Below are positions 35,088-43,037 of a stretch of DNA of 45,111 nt, piece after piece. Made by a program: the position numbers and the translations under genes. Location of the stretch: positions 1 to 45,111 of the forward strand of contig DCXP01000037.1 in the NCBI GenBank assembly GCA_002327725.1, read 5' to 3'. Position 1 is the first letter of the stretch, and every line of letters starts with the position of its first letter. Under the pieces are notes generated by a model. That model did no database searches, was not told the DNA's origin, and saw only the letters and a list, made by a program, of their open reading frames with translations. This DNA comes from Proteobacteria bacterium UBA2133 (GTDB taxonomy: Bacteria > Pseudomonadota > Gammaproteobacteria > Arenicellales > UBA868).

Positions 35088-35855
35088 ATGGCGAGAGCCA
35101 GCATCATCAAAGAGCCGCCTCGGAACGTTCGTTTCGATGATGGCCGCCATCCACGCGCCAAGATCGGTTACGTGCTGCTCGCAACCGAGCAAACCGTGCA
35201 GGACGACGTTTTTACGCTGCGGCCGCCCGGTGTCGGCATTCACTTTACCCGTGCTGCAATACCGGATTCGATCACCAACGACTCGCTCGCGGCGCAGGCT
35301 GAACTGCTGGCAGACTGTGCCGCCAGCCTGTTGCCCGACGGCAGCCTCGACGTGGTGTGCTACGCCTGTACGTCAGGCAGCCTGGTCATTGGCGAGATAC
35401 GCGTATTCGAAGAACTCGGCCGCGGCGCACCGGGAGCCAAGACGACCTCGCTGATCACCGGCGTGATCCGCGCCCTGCAGGAGGTTCAGGCAAGGCGTAT
35501 CGTCGTGGTGACGCCATACCTGGATGAAATCAACCGGCGTGAGGCCGAGTACCTCGAGGAGGCCGGGTTCGAGGTGCTATCGATCTGTGGTCTGAACCTG
35601 GAGAAGGACAGCGACATGGTGTGTGTGGCCCCGGACTACATCGCCGAATTTGCACTGGCGCACGATAACAGCGATGCCGACGCCATTTTCGTTTCCTGTG
35701 GCGCCCTGCGGACGCTCGACGTGATTGCCGAAATCGAACAGCAGGCCGGCAAACCCGCGATCTGCAGCAACCAGGCGATGATCTGGGATTGCCTGCGCCT
35801 CGCCGGCATTGATGACCGCTTCGACGGCTATGGTCGCCTACTGTCGGACTCCTGA
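35088..35855 (+). CDS. Maleate isomerase / EutA-like protein, second copy
   Basis: 255 aa, paralogue of the gene at 16106-16903. The conserved Cys positions are VVCYACTSGSLVIGE (near residue 87) and FVSCGALRTLDV (near 203). VVVTPYLDEINRREAEYLEE and SNQAMIWDCLRLAGI also match. The N-terminal IIKEPPRNVRFDDGRHPRAK is shared with the other copy (PPRDVLYDDGTHAR). The ATG at 35088 has an AAGGGAG ribosome site. It stands alone between DAHP synthase and remnants, away from the catabolic operon, which suggests a moved or left-over copy. A reaction on a short dicarboxylate or imide-derived acid is likely but not proven. Confidence 0.83.
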   Translation: MARASIIKEPPRNVRFDDGRHPRAKIGYVLLATEQTVQDDVFTLRPPGVGIHFTRAAIPDSITNDSLAAQAELLADCAASLLPDGSLDVVCYACTSGSLVIGEIRVFEELGRGAPGAKTTSLITGVIRALQEVQARRIVVVTPYLDEINRREAEYLEEAGFEVLSICGLNLEKDSDMVCVAPDYIAEFALAHDNSDADAIFVSCGALRTLDVIAEIEQQAGKPAICSNQAMIWDCLRLAGIDDRFDGYGRLLSDS

Positions 35856-35893
35856 GAAGTTGCGGGCACGCTCTGGCGCCAGGCGGATGCTGA

Positions 35894-36025
35894 TCGGCAG
35901 CGCCTGCCTTGGAGCTGCTGGCAGTCAACGCCACCACAATCGGTGTACATCTGTCGGTGGGATTGTTACTGGCTGGCGGCGGTGTTTTGATTTCGGCCAA
36001 ACATCGTTCTGGCCTGAACCCCTGA
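35894..36025 (+). other. Possible membrane-protein C-terminal remnant
   Basis: An open stretch of 43 codons between two stops, without ATG. It encodes LELLAVNATTIGVHLSVG and LLLAGGGVLISAKHR, which has the look of a final membrane helix with a basic tail, as in DMT-type permeases. Not assignable further. With the IS3 fragment just downstream, 35856-36232 appears to be a scar region. Confidence 0.25.
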
Positions 36026-36084
36026 AAGTGGCCCACCCGGAGAGCGGCGATCTGGCTTAAAGTTGACCCTCAGAGGAGGGCAAT

Positions 36085-36195
36085 ATGAGCCGGAAGACTC
36101 ACCAGCCCGAACGGATCATTGGCATGTTACGCGAAGCCGAGGTTCGCCTCAGCCAGGGTGCAACGGTCAGCGAAGTTTGCCGCGGTGAAAACTAA
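36085..36195 (+). mobile_element. IS3-family transposase OrfA, N-terminal fragment
   Basis: 36 codons with a GAGGAGGG ribosome site, encoding RKTHQPERIIGMLREAEVRL and SQGATVSEVCR, the well-known start of IS3-family OrfA proteins (helix-turn-helix of the type ...QIIGKLREAEVLLAQG...). The sequence then departs from the family (GEN, stop) where CRKLGI or similar would follow. No OrfB and no terminal repeats were found, so this is the left end of an element cut by deletion 37 bp before the haem O synthase gene. Confidence 0.8.
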
Positions 36196-36232
36196 GATCA
36201 ACTGAACAACAATTCAGCCAAGGGGATGAGAA

Positions 36233-37147
36233 ATGAACGAAGGCGTCGCTAAAGACAGTGCCGCTACGACTTCCTGGAGAACCTACTTTGCCCTGTGTAA
36301 GCCCAAGGTGGTTTCCCTGATTGTGTTTACGGCAGTCGCCGGAATACTGCTGGCATCTGCAGGTGATCCACCCTGGATCAGGGCGTTTTTCGCCGTTATG
36401 GGTATCGGTCTGGCGGCGGCGGCAGGGGCGGCCGCCAATCACTGGATCGACAGAAAAATCGATGCGGTGATGTCCCGAACCCAGAACCGGCCATTGCCCC
36501 AGCATCAGATTAATCCGGCTTCGGTAGTATCGTTTGCCCTGATATTGGCAACAGTTTCAATGCTGATTCTCGTGACCCAGGTAAACGGGCTCACCGCCTG
36601 GCTCACATTTATCTCGATGATCGGTTACGCGATCATATATACCGTTTTTTTAAAACCCAATACACCCTACAACATCGTGCTGGGTGGAGCAGCGGGTGCC
36701 ACGCCACCGCTGCTGGGGTGGACCGCGGTCACCGGAGAGATTCATACCGAAGCACTGCTTTTGTTTTTGATTATTTTCGTGTGGACTCCGCCACATTTTT
36801 GGGCGCTGGCCATCAAACGCCGCGAAGAATACAGCAAAGCCGAAGTGCCCATGTTGCCCGTGACCCATGGCGTGGCGTTTACCAAGCGGCAGATTCTGCT
36901 CTACACCATTATGCTGGTCGCGATCAGTGTGGTGCCTTTCTTCATTGAGATGAGTGGCCTTATTTATCTGGCCGGGGCACTTTCCCTTGGCGTCGGTTTT
37001 ATCTGGTATGCCTTTCGATTGTTTAGGGAGGAAGGAGACAGTCATGCCGGACCCACTTTTGGATATTCGATCTTTTACTTGAGCATGTTGTTTGGCTTTC
37101 TGCTTTTGGACCACTATGCCCGAATACTCATCCGCACCTGGTTGTAA
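36233..37147 (+). CDS. ctaB: Haem O synthase (protoheme IX farnesyltransferase)
   Basis: 304-aa polytopic UbiA-family prenyltransferase. ALCKPKVVSLIVFTAVAG is the classic start; the Asp-rich substrate motif is NHWIDRKIDAVMSRTQNRPL and the second Asp region WTPPHFWALAIKRREEY is specific for CtaB/CyoE. Adds a farnesyl chain to haem b, giving haem O for terminal oxidases or related haem-copper enzymes. ATG at 36233 after AAGGGGATG. The copper P-ATPase follows 29 bp later. No full cytochrome oxidase operon is in the window; the only haem-copper enzyme nearby is the minus-strand pair at 40939-43014. Confidence 0.95.
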   Translation: MNEGVAKDSAATTSWRTYFALCKPKVVSLIVFTAVAGILLASAGDPPWIRAFFAVMGIGLAAAAGAAANHWIDRKIDAVMSRTQNRPLPQHQINPASVVSFALILATVSMLILVTQVNGLTAWLTFISMIGYAIIYTVFLKPNTPYNIVLGGAAGATPPLLGWTAVTGEIHTEALLLFLIIFVWTPPHFWALAIKRREEYSKAEVPMLPVTHGVAFTKRQILLYTIMLVAISVVPFFIEMSGLIYLAGALSLGVGFIWYAFRLFREEGDSHAGPTFGYSIFYLSMLFGFLLLDHYARILIRTWL

Positions 37148-37176
37148 CTGCGCTTGATTATCTGCGCGGGGCATGG

Positions 37177-39519
37177 ATGATGGATTGCACACTCTGCGGG
37201 TTGCCCGCTACGCCCGATATTCAAGAAGAGGGCCACGCGTTCTGTTGTATTGGCTGTCGAGAAGTGTATCGTTTTTTCGACAACACCTCGTTGCCTGCTC
37301 CTGCACGAAAGTCGGCGCCAGCGGCGCAAGAGCCGGAGGGTGAAAAAGTATTCCTTCGTATTGATGGCATGCATTGCGCCTCATGCGAATTGTTGATTGA
37401 GAAGCATGCACTTAAGGTTCCCGGTGTTGTCGCAGCTAAAACCAACTACGCCACGGCGACGGCAAAGATTATCTATGACCCAGCGCAGGTAAAAGAATCT
37501 GACCTGCCGGGGTTGATCAGCCGGTCCGGATACCACGCGCGCTTCAGTCAGGATAAGGCGCCTGATTATGATTACCGCATGCCCATGCTGCGGCTGGTCA
37601 CCGGGGAAAGCCTTGCTGCCACTGTCATGATGCTTTACCTGGCTTTTTATTACCCGTTACATCTGGGCATCATCGACATGGCAGACCTAGAGCCGGTGCA
37701 CTGGCTGGTCCATAGAGCCGTGCCCATGGCGCTGCTTCTGCTGACTACCATCATGATGGTGTATGTTGCTGCTCCCATCTTCCGGGGCGCCTGGGTCGGG
37801 CTTCGAACTGGTGTTTTGAACATGGATAATTTGCTCGCCATAGCAATCCTTGCCGCCTATGGCTACAGCGTTGGCCAGTTATTGGTCGGCACATTGGCGC
37901 TGTATTTCGACGTTGCGGCGACAATCATTGCGGTCGTAACCATAGGACGGTATTTCGAGCGCGAGGCGAAGGAAAAAGCGACCCAGGCACTTGCCAGTAT
38001 CATGGATGCCTGGATACCCCAGGCCCGGGTCTGCCGGGAAGCAAGTTTGCAGATGATACCCGCCAGTGAATTGCTTCCATCAGAGCACATCTTTGTCCAC
38101 CAGGGTGAACTGATCCCCGCTGATGGAATCATTGTCGAAGGACAATGTGCAGTCGATGAGTCACTGATGACGGGAGAGCCGTTCCCGGTTGATCATGGCG
38201 TGGGGGATCGCGTCATGGGTGGAACCCGCAACGTGGAAGGTCCTATCGAAGTAGAGGTGGGCCATGTGGTTGAAAGTCAGCTCAATAATCTGGCTCGCGT
38301 ATTGTGGAATGCCCAGAGTGCCACAGCTGGAACACTGGGTATGGGTGACAGGGTGGCTCGTTGTTTTGTGCCGCTGGTCATGTTTCTCGCCCTGGGGGTC
38401 AGTTCCTGGATCTATATTGGCAGTGGATCGATGGGGGCGGCTTTGCTTGCGGGCATGGCGACGCTGATTGTGTCATGCCCTTGCACCTTTGGCCTGGCGA
38501 TTCCCTTGACTTCGGCGGTCGGTGTCAGCATTGCGTTGAAGAACGGCATTATCATTACCAGTTCCGATGCCTTTGAGAAAGCGCATGGGATAGACACTGT
38601 CGCAATTGACAAGACAGGCATACTGTCGACCGCCAATATGACGATAGATCAGGTAGTCGGGCCACCCGAAGTCGCCCAGTATGCCGCGGCGGTGGAAAGG
38701 CTGTCGCCACACCCTATCGCAGAAGCCATCGCCAGGTTGGACTCTGACTACGAGGCACAGGATATTCAGATTCACCCGGGCAAGGGCGCAGTTGCTGTTG
38801 TCGAAAACCAGCAGGTAGCGGTTGGCAGCAAATCACTATTCACATTGCTGGGGTGGGATGTTCCGAAGTTCCCAACAATCTCTGTGTCTGATCAGGCTAT
38901 CGTTTCTTATGTGGGTTGGGATGGGACGATTCATGGCCTTATCACCACCGAAGATCAGCCCAGGCCCGGTTGGATTCAGGCTGTGCGCGCCCTGCGTAGA
39001 ATGGCGCGTGTCGTCTTGTTGACCGGTGCGGAAACGGCTGGGTCTTTTCGCGAGTTATTCGACGAGGCTTTTGCGGGTATTCCACCAGAAGGCAAGGCAA
39101 TGGTAATTCGGCAGCTGAAAACCCAGGGCACTGTAGTGATGATTGGTGATGGCAGTAATGACGCACCTTCGTTAGCCGAAGCAGACCTGGGGATCGCTTT
39201 TGGCGCACCCACCGCGTTGGCGGCTGATGCCGCGGATGTGATCATACCAGGCGAGCGGCTCGATCGAGTCTTTGTTACCTTCGAATTGCTTCGGTCGGTG
39301 CGCCGCCGTATTCGACAGAATCTGGTATGGGCACTGCTATACAATGCGATTGCGATTCCGATCGCCATCTCCGGTATGCTTAATCCACTTTTTGCCGCAA
39401 TTGCGATGTCATCCAGCAGTTTGTTGGTGATTTGGAACTCCTCAAGACGCTTTGTTAACGTTGATGCAATCAGAGAAGCCCTCTTAGATCAACAAGCCGA
39501 TCAGATGACGGCGAACTGA
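37177..39519 (+). CDS. Heavy-metal (copper-type) P1B ATPase with Cys-rich N-terminus (CtpA/CcoI-like)
   Basis: 780 aa. N-terminal metal-binding domain of the CcoI/FixI kind (C4, C7, C23, C24, C27), then an HMA domain with GMHCASC at 64-70. Eight membrane segments; transport motif CPC at residues 434-436 (VSCPCTFGLAIP). Actuator TGE in LMTGEPFPVD, SPHP motif in ERLSPHPIAEAIA and hinge GDGSNDAPSLAEADLG are intact. The phosphorylation loop reads D478-KTGILS where the family has DKTGTLT: Asp is kept but the following Thr is Ile. CcoI/CtpA pumps load copper into haem-copper enzymes or export it. It follows haem O synthase by 29 bp, so both probably serve maturation of a haem-copper oxidase or NO reductase. 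Confidence 0.93.
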   Translation: MMDCTLCGLPATPDIQEEGHAFCCIGCREVYRFFDNTSLPAPARKSAPAAQEPEGEKVFLRIDGMHCASCELLIEKHALKVPGVVAAKTNYATATAKIIYDPAQVKESDLPGLISRSGYHARFSQDKAPDYDYRMPMLRLVTGESLAATVMMLYLAFYYPLHLGIIDMADLEPVHWLVHRAVPMALLLLTTIMMVYVAAPIFRGAWVGLRTGVLNMDNLLAIAILAAYGYSVGQLLVGTLALYFDVAATIIAVVTIGRYFEREAKEKATQALASIMDAWIPQARVCREASLQMIPASELLPSEHIFVHQGELIPADGIIVEGQCAVDESLMTGEPFPVDHGVGDRVMGGTRNVEGPIEVEVGHVVESQLNNLARVLWNAQSATAGTLGMGDRVARCFVPLVMFLALGVSSWIYIGSGSMGAALLAGMATLIVSCPCTFGLAIPLTSAVGVSIALKNGIIITSSDAFEKAHGIDTVAIDKTGILSTANMTIDQVVGPPEVAQYAAAVERLSPHPIAEAIARLDSDYEAQDIQIHPGKGAVAVVENQQVAVGSKSLFTLLGWDVPKFPTISVSDQAIVSYVGWDGTIHGLITTEDQPRPGWIQAVRALRRMARVVLLTGAETAGSFRELFDEAFAGIPPEGKAMVIRQLKTQGTVVMIGDGSNDAPSLAEADLGIAFGAPTALAADAADVIIPGERLDRVFVTFELLRSVRRRIRQNLVWALLYNAIAIPIAISGMLNPLFAAIAMSSSSLLVIWNSSRRFVNVDAIREALLDQQADQMTAN

Positions 39520-39624
39520 AGACCAGATTTGATTCTTCCCGGGCGGTGGACCCAAGTGAGCCACGGGCGATGGCTGCGGGCCCGCGGGGCTCAAATTGGT
39601 GTTCTTAGGGAAATCTGGCGTTGA

Positions 39625-40734
39625 TCAGAAATTGATTACGCTACGGATGGATTCACCCGCATGCATGAGATCGAAGGCATCGTTGATTTTCTCAAGTGGC
39701 ATCTGGTGGGTGATGAGATCATCAATATTGATCTTGCCATCCATATACCAGTCGACAATTTTGGGCACATCGGTACGACCGCGGGCGCCACCGAAGGCAG
39801 TGCCTCTCCAGGCACGTCCTGTAACGAGTTGGAACGGCCGGGTCTTGATTTCCTGCCCTGCACCAGCGACGCCAATGATAATGGATTCGCCCCAGCCCTT
39901 ATGGCAACACTCCAGTGCGACGCGCATGACGTCTACGTTGCCGATGCACTCAAAGCTGTAATCCGCGCCTCCATTAGTCAGGTTGACCAGATAAGGCACC
40001 AGATCGCCTTCAACCTCGTTGGGATTCACGAAATGGGTCATGCCAAATGCGCGCCCCAGTTCCTCACGGGCGGGATTGAGATCTACACCAACGATGATAT
40101 CCGCCCCGGCCAGGCGTGCTCCCTGAAGCACGTTGAGGCCGATACCGCCAAGGCCAAACACCACTACGTTATCCCCGGGTTGAACCTTGGCGGTGTTGAT
40201 CACCGCGCCGATACCAGTGGTGACGCCGCAACCGATATAGCAGACCTTGTCGAACGGCGCGTCCTCACGGATCTTTGCGAGTGCGATCTCTGGCAGCACG
40301 GTGTGATTAGCAAAGGTCGAGGTGCCCATATAATGAAATACCCGATCGTTGCCCAGGGAAAAACGGCTTGAGCCATCCGGCATCAGGCCTTGACCCTGGG
40401 TTTCACGAATCGCCTGGCACAGATTGGTCTTGCCGCTGGTGCAGTATTCGCATTGACGGCATTCCGGGGTGTACAGGGGGATCACGTGATCGCCCGTTTT
40501 CAGGCTGGTAACACCAGGCCCGGTATCCACGACCACGCCGGCACCTTCGTGACCCAGAATTGCGGGGAACAAGCCTTCGGGGTCTGCCCCGGAACGGGTG
40601 AACTCGTCGGTATGGCAGACACCGGTGAATTTGATCTCGACCAATACCTCGCCTTCACGGGGGCCGTCAAGATTTACGGTTTCGATCGAGAGTGGTTTGC
40701 CGGCTTCAAAAGCGACGGCAGCACGGGTTTCCAT
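39625..40734 (-). CDS. frmA: Class III alcohol dehydrogenase: S-(hydroxymethyl)glutathione dehydrogenase / S-nitrosoglutathione reductase
   Basis: 369 aa from ATG 40734. Zinc MDR enzyme: catalytic Zn in FTGVCHTDEFTRSG and LGHEGAGVV, structural Zn Cys cluster CRQCEYCTSGKTNLC, NAD motif VFGLGGIGLNVLQGARLAGA, with Asp of GVDLNPAR showing NAD preference. GRAWRGTAFGGARGRTDVP is diagnostic for class III enzymes. It oxidises S-(hydroxymethyl)glutathione to S-formylglutathione and in many organisms reduces S-nitrosoglutathione. It is last in the series gfa, subunit II, subunit I, frmA; a 204-bp gap (40735-40938) before it may carry its own promoter. Confidence 0.97.
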   Translation of the reverse strand: METRAAVAFEAGKPLSIETVNLDGPREGEVLVEIKFTGVCHTDEFTRSGADPEGLFPAILGHEGAGVVVDTGPGVTSLKTGDHVIPLYTPECRQCEYCTSGKTNLCQAIRETQGQGLMPDGSSRFSLGNDRVFHYMGTSTFANHTVLPEIALAKIREDAPFDKVCYIGCGVTTGIGAVINTAKVQPGDNVVVFGLGGIGLNVLQGARLAGADIIVGVDLNPAREELGRAFGMTHFVNPNEVEGDLVPYLVNLTNGGADYSFECIGNVDVMRVALECCHKGWGESIIIGVAGAGQEIKTRPFQLVTGRAWRGTAFGGARGRTDVPKIVDWYMDGKINIDDLITHQMPLEKINDAFDLMHAGESIRSVINF

Positions 40735-40938
40735 ATTGTTCGCTCCGGGGTAATGGGGCGGGGTCAAGAAGCCGGAACAGCAACCAGCGTGGTGCGCCAG
40801 TTACCGCATGACCAGTTTCGGCAGACAGGATACGAAACGGGGAGATACAACTAGATCGGGTGAAGAGCGAATTCGACAGATCTTGCAAAAAGTCTGATAG
40901 CTATCGAATCCGCTGTCTCCACCAGATTGGCATAAGGC

Positions 40939-42438
40939 TCAGTATTCCAGGGCCGTGGACTTTCTAAGGCTCAGGAAATACAACACGAATGCATATAGCA
41001 GCATCACGCCAAAGATGAGCATAAAGGCGCCAAAAATATACCAGTCGCTTTCCCAGGCTCCGTTTCGGCGGGGCATGCCCGCCGCGCCGGCGGCAAGAAA
41101 GGTATAGAGCAAACCGATATAGGAGATAAAGAAGTACTTGATGCAGGAACGGGCTGTGCTGTCATCAATGGTCCGGTTGGTCATCAGTGGGTAATGATAA
41201 TAAAGAATCCCCATCCACAGAGCACTGATGGCAATCAGAACCACCATGGCGTGACCGCCGGCCCACATGGTGCCATGCAACTTGAAATTCCACGCCACAT
41301 TACTGATGACGATTGCCGATACCCCATCCAGTATGTACATGACAAAGCCGCCCAGAATAAGGAATAGCGCGGGAGTTGGAATAATGCCGTGCTTCCAGAT
41401 CGTCGCCAGTATGGTGAAAATGGTCAGGGCGCCGCCAACACCCGTGGCAAAACTCATGATGTTCCCATGATAGGCGAAGGTGGAAGGCAGGGCGGGATAC
41501 ATGGTGAAGAAGTGATGGAAGAAGGAGGTGACCGAGGTGATCAGCAATATCCATAAGGCGAGAATCGCAATCTTGTCACTGTATAACTTGCGTGAACCAT
41601 CCGCAGTACATAGCGGCAGGGTCGAATATACGGCACCAATGATCATGATCGCCATCGCTTCCATCAGATTGTGGGCGAATATATAGAATACAAACTCAAA
41701 CACCACCGCATCTGCGGCCCAGCCAATCCATTCTGCAGGAAAAATACCGTACAGGTGCAATAACAGCGAGCCTGCGACAATCATTAGCGGTGTGCCGGTC
41801 ACCAGCAGTACTAATGCACCCATCACCATGCCGATCATGCCGGGGTCCTTCATTGAGCGCTCGGCAACCTGCAGGGTGCTATCGATCTGCCCAAAAAAGG
41901 ACATCCTGAGAATCTTGATCGGATAGATGAAGATCATAGAGGTCAGTACCAGGGCGATACCGGTAAAGCCCAGCACCAGGGTAAACATGCTCCATTGCCC
42001 CGTCATTACGCCAACAACTGGCAGGGGAAACATAACGGTATAGGTCACATGAAACCCAAGCAGTACGGCAACGGTAAGCAACAAGGCGCCCACGTTCATG
42101 AAGATATAAAACAGAGATACAAAAATATCATCGGCACGTTTGCCCAGGCAGGCGCCAGCACGATGCAGGCTCATGGCAGCCATCAACTGGAATACGAAAG
42201 GAAACGCCATCGCTGCGCCATGCAGCGTGATATTCTGGTAGTACCAGTTGGATCCCAGTTCCATGAACTGGATAGCGGGCATGGATACGCCGAGTATCGC
42301 TGCAATGGCAAACCAGACAAAAGAGGTCATGGCCATCAGTGAGGGCCATGCATTGACGGGATTCAATTCATTGCTTTCTACTCGAAACATGCCACCGAAA
42401 AATGGCACTTTGTCGATAATCTTGATTGCTGCGGACAT
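40939..42438 (-). CDS. Haem-copper reductase subunit I lacking the active-site Tyr: candidate sNOR-type nitric oxide reductase large subunit
   Basis: 499 aa, about 12 membrane segments. Haem-copper ligands seen: H73 (LHGAAM), H256 in FAHNLMEAM, H308/H309 in SFFHHFFT, H388 and H396 in KLHGTMWAGGHAMVV. The cross-linked Tyr of oxygen reductases (His+4, as in HPEVY) is replaced by E260. This is the kind of change seen in CuA-type NO reductases derived from B-family oxidases, such as NorY of the norSY-senC cluster in Nitrosomonas. At the helix X pair the usual HxH reads H396-A-M398, so the low-spin haem may have a Met axial ligand. ATG 42438; 21 bp after subunit II. Functions with the CuA subunit as a membrane electron acceptor complex reducing NO, or less likely O2. 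Confidence 0.8.
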   Translation of the reverse strand: MSAAIKIIDKVPFFGGMFRVESNELNPVNAWPSLMAMTSFVWFAIAAILGVSMPAIQFMELGSNWYYQNITLHGAAMAFPFVFQLMAAMSLHRAGACLGKRADDIFVSLFYIFMNVGALLLTVAVLLGFHVTYTVMFPLPVVGVMTGQWSMFTLVLGFTGIALVLTSMIFIYPIKILRMSFFGQIDSTLQVAERSMKDPGMIGMVMGALVLLVTGTPLMIVAGSLLLHLYGIFPAEWIGWAADAVVFEFVFYIFAHNLMEAMAIMIIGAVYSTLPLCTADGSRKLYSDKIAILALWILLITSVTSFFHHFFTMYPALPSTFAYHGNIMSFATGVGGALTIFTILATIWKHGIIPTPALFLILGGFVMYILDGVSAIVISNVAWNFKLHGTMWAGGHAMVVLIAISALWMGILYYHYPLMTNRTIDDSTARSCIKYFFISYIGLLYTFLAAGAAGMPRRNGAWESDWYIFGAFMLIFGVMLLYAFVLYFLSLRKSTALEY

Positions 42439-42459
42439 TCGATTCTCCCCAGTAAAATA

Positions 42460-43014
42460 TTAGTTCACAGTAAACGTGTTTTTCATCGCGTGGTGCGCTA
42501 TTCCGCAATACTCCAGGCAACGGACGGTATATTCCCCCGGCTCAGTAAACGTATGAACCAGAGTGCCTTCGGTTCCCGCGCCAGGAATCAGCATCATGGT
42601 AAACAGTAGATGACCGTCTGGATGATGCAGGGCAAAGCTGTGCACGGTATCCGTACTCTTTGCCTTGAAGCGCACAGTTTCCCCTACCTTGAATTCACTC
42701 TCGCTGAATTGAAAAGCCCAGGATAGGGCAGTTACCTGAACATCTTTTATATTCTTATCGCCGGCCGTATTGGCTTCCACTATGGTCGGCATGTATTTGA
42801 TGCTGGCGCCGTTAACGACAACAAACGCTACCAGTACCAATGCGGTCCAGCCATGTCTATAGGCCGAATACTTTTCCGGTTTGGTTTTACTCGGTGCTGA
42901 GTCAGCAAAAGCCTTCTTATTGACAATATGAAAGAAGACGATGAGAAAAGGGATTTGAAACGCCAGGAGGACAATAAAAGCTCCCCAGGCATTGGTATAT
43001 AAAAATTCAATCAT
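42460..43014 (-). CDS. CuA-containing subunit II of a haem-copper reductase (NorS-like)
   Basis: 184 aa. Two membrane helices (about residues 10-31 and 56-72) and a cupredoxin domain facing the periplasm. All CuA ligands are present: H125 in TVHSFALH, C166, E168 and C170 in CLEYCG, H174 and M177 in IAHHAM. It receives electrons from cytochrome c or cupredoxin and passes them to subunit I. Small size and the lack of a lipobox or long linker set it apart from aa3-type CoxB. The gene sits 23 bp after gfa and 21 bp before subunit I. No SenC/Sco chaperone gene is in the cluster. Confidence 0.88.
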   Translation of the reverse strand: MIEFLYTNAWGAFIVLLAFQIPFLIVFFHIVNKKAFADSAPSKTKPEKYSAYRHGWTALVLVAFVVVNGASIKYMPTIVEANTAGDKNIKDVQVTALSWAFQFSESEFKVGETVRFKAKSTDTVHSFALHHPDGHLLFTMMLIPGAGTEGTLVHTFTEPGEYTVRCLEYCGIAHHAMKNTFTVN

Positions 43015-43037
43015 GGTATCTACCTTTGAGGCTGCGG

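Noticed and set aside
40939..43014. Ordinary aa3- or cbb3-type cytochrome oxidase
   Set aside because: Subunit I lacks the HPEVY Tyr and the HxH pair of aa3 enzymes, and the CuA subunit II argues against cbb3, which uses haem c subunits. No subunit III or FixP/FixO gene is near. An oxygen reductase of a rare type is still possible.
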